From Hyphomicrobiaceae bacterium (GTDB taxonomy: Bacteria > Pseudomonadota > Alphaproteobacteria > Rhizobiales > HXMU1428-3), in NCBI GenBank assembly GCA_028285025.1, contig JANQQH010000247.1, forward strand, positions 1-6,552: 6,552 nucleotides of DNA. The letters are read 5' to 3'. The notes beneath the pieces were generated by a model. That model was not told the origin of the DNA. It saw only the letters and a list, made by a program, of their open reading frames with translations, and did not search any database. Below, in pieces: positions 6,129 through 6,552 of this stretch. Numbering within the stretch: position 1 is the first letter of the stretch; every line of letters begins with the position of its first letter. A program made the position numbers and the translations under genes.

Positions 6129-6552
6129 ATGCAAAAAACAACCTCAATCAACAAACCATGCCTTTTTGCATCCCCACAAATCTTCTGGCCTCTTCTCAAG
6201 CGCATGGCCTATGTAAGCATCATTTGCTCTTTAAGCTTTTTGATCAGCCTTTCAAATTCAGCACCCGTTTCAGCACAAACAAAAAAGTCTGAAATCATAG
6301 ACCGGGCCTATTTCTTCAAACAATTTCGCACCCAATTTTACCCCATTAGAGACAAAGAAAAATACCTCATCGATCGCTATGAGCGCGTTTTTGATTATTG
6401 GGACAGCCAAGCCCATTTAAAAGATCTGCGCTGGCTTGCTTATATTCTGGCCACCACCTACCATGAAACGGGCCGCCGTATTAAAGCAGTACGTGAATGT
6501 TTCGGTAAAACTGATGCAGCATCAATTGCCTGTGTCACCCGTATGTATCGAC
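6129..6552 (+). CDS. Exported GH19 chitinase/lysozyme-like protein, N-terminal part (cut by window end)
   Basis: The frame runs open to the right edge, giving 141 residues. It starts with a long basic n-region (MQKTTSINKPCLFASPQIFWPLLKR is split here as MQKTTSINKP to LLKR), a hydrophobic stretch at about 27-42 and a plausible signal-peptidase site after APVSA (cut near residue 49-50), so the product should be exported. The mature part begins QTKKSEIIDRAYFFKQFR and reaches RWLAYILATTYHETGRRIKAVRECFG (from residue 101). LAYILATTYHETG resembles the active-site helix of glycoside hydrolase family 19 / phage-endolysin-like muramidases, in which the Glu after His (Glu113, codon 6465-6467) would be the catalytic acid. 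The rest of the domain, including the usual YYGRGxxQLT-type stretch, would lie beyond the window, so activity cannot be confirmed. A substrate in peptidoglycan or chitin is inferred from the family only. The downstream ATG at 6204 would remove the basic residues of the signal peptide. Confidence 0.8.
   Translation, partial: MQKTTSINKPCLFASPQIFWPLLKRMAYVSIICSLSFLISLSNSAPVSAQTKKSEIIDRAYFFKQFRTQFYPIRDKEKYLIDRYERVFDYWDSQAHLKDLRWLAYILATTYHETGRRIKAVRECFGKTDAASIACVTRMYR

Noticed and set aside
6107..6292. Short + strand frame at 6107-6292 as a gene
   Set aside because: It overlaps the signal-peptide region of the 6129 gene in another frame, and its translation is low-complexity with no protein-like features.

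Overview
The window looks like a chromosomal segment of a moderate-GC alphaproteobacterium. The support is the two-subunit (alpha2beta2) glycyl-tRNA synthetase with alphaproteobacterial-looking GlyQ and GlyS sequences, plus a PrtD/PrtE-type type I secretion pair of the kind common in that class. I cannot place it below class level from sequence alone.

Left part (1-1974, + strand): the 3' end of a type I secretion ABC transporter gene (PrtD type; only the C-terminal part of its ATPase domain is inside the window) is followed after 26 nt by a complete HlyD/PrtE-type periplasmic adaptor gene. Together they would form the inner-membrane part of an ABC-type protein exporter. No outer-membrane factor or secreted substrate gene is visible here.

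Middle part (2141-5805, - strand, read right to left): glyQ, a small unrecognised membrane-protein gene, then glyS. GlyQ and GlyS are the catalytic and tRNA-binding subunits of one enzyme. A likely intrinsic terminator sits at the end of the membrane-protein gene, so glyS may be transcribed at least partly on its own.

The most unusual non-coding feature is a pair of related, almost perfectly palindromic elements of 124-125 bp. One lies 16 nt beyond the glyQ stop codon (4727-4850) and the other 21 nt beyond the glyS stop codon (1995-2119). The copies share framework boxes and the same apex layout, but differ in several paired blocks where both arms have changed together. They are therefore relatives held to the same fold, not recent identical duplicates. 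A dispersed palindromic repeat or RNA-level 3' element is the likely explanation.

Right part (5806-6552): a 323-nt divergent intergenic region precedes a + strand gene, cut by the window end, for an exported protein. It has a signal peptide and the beginning of a GH19 chitinase/lysozyme-like domain with a YHETG motif. Being open at its 3' end, it is easy to miss in ORF lists.
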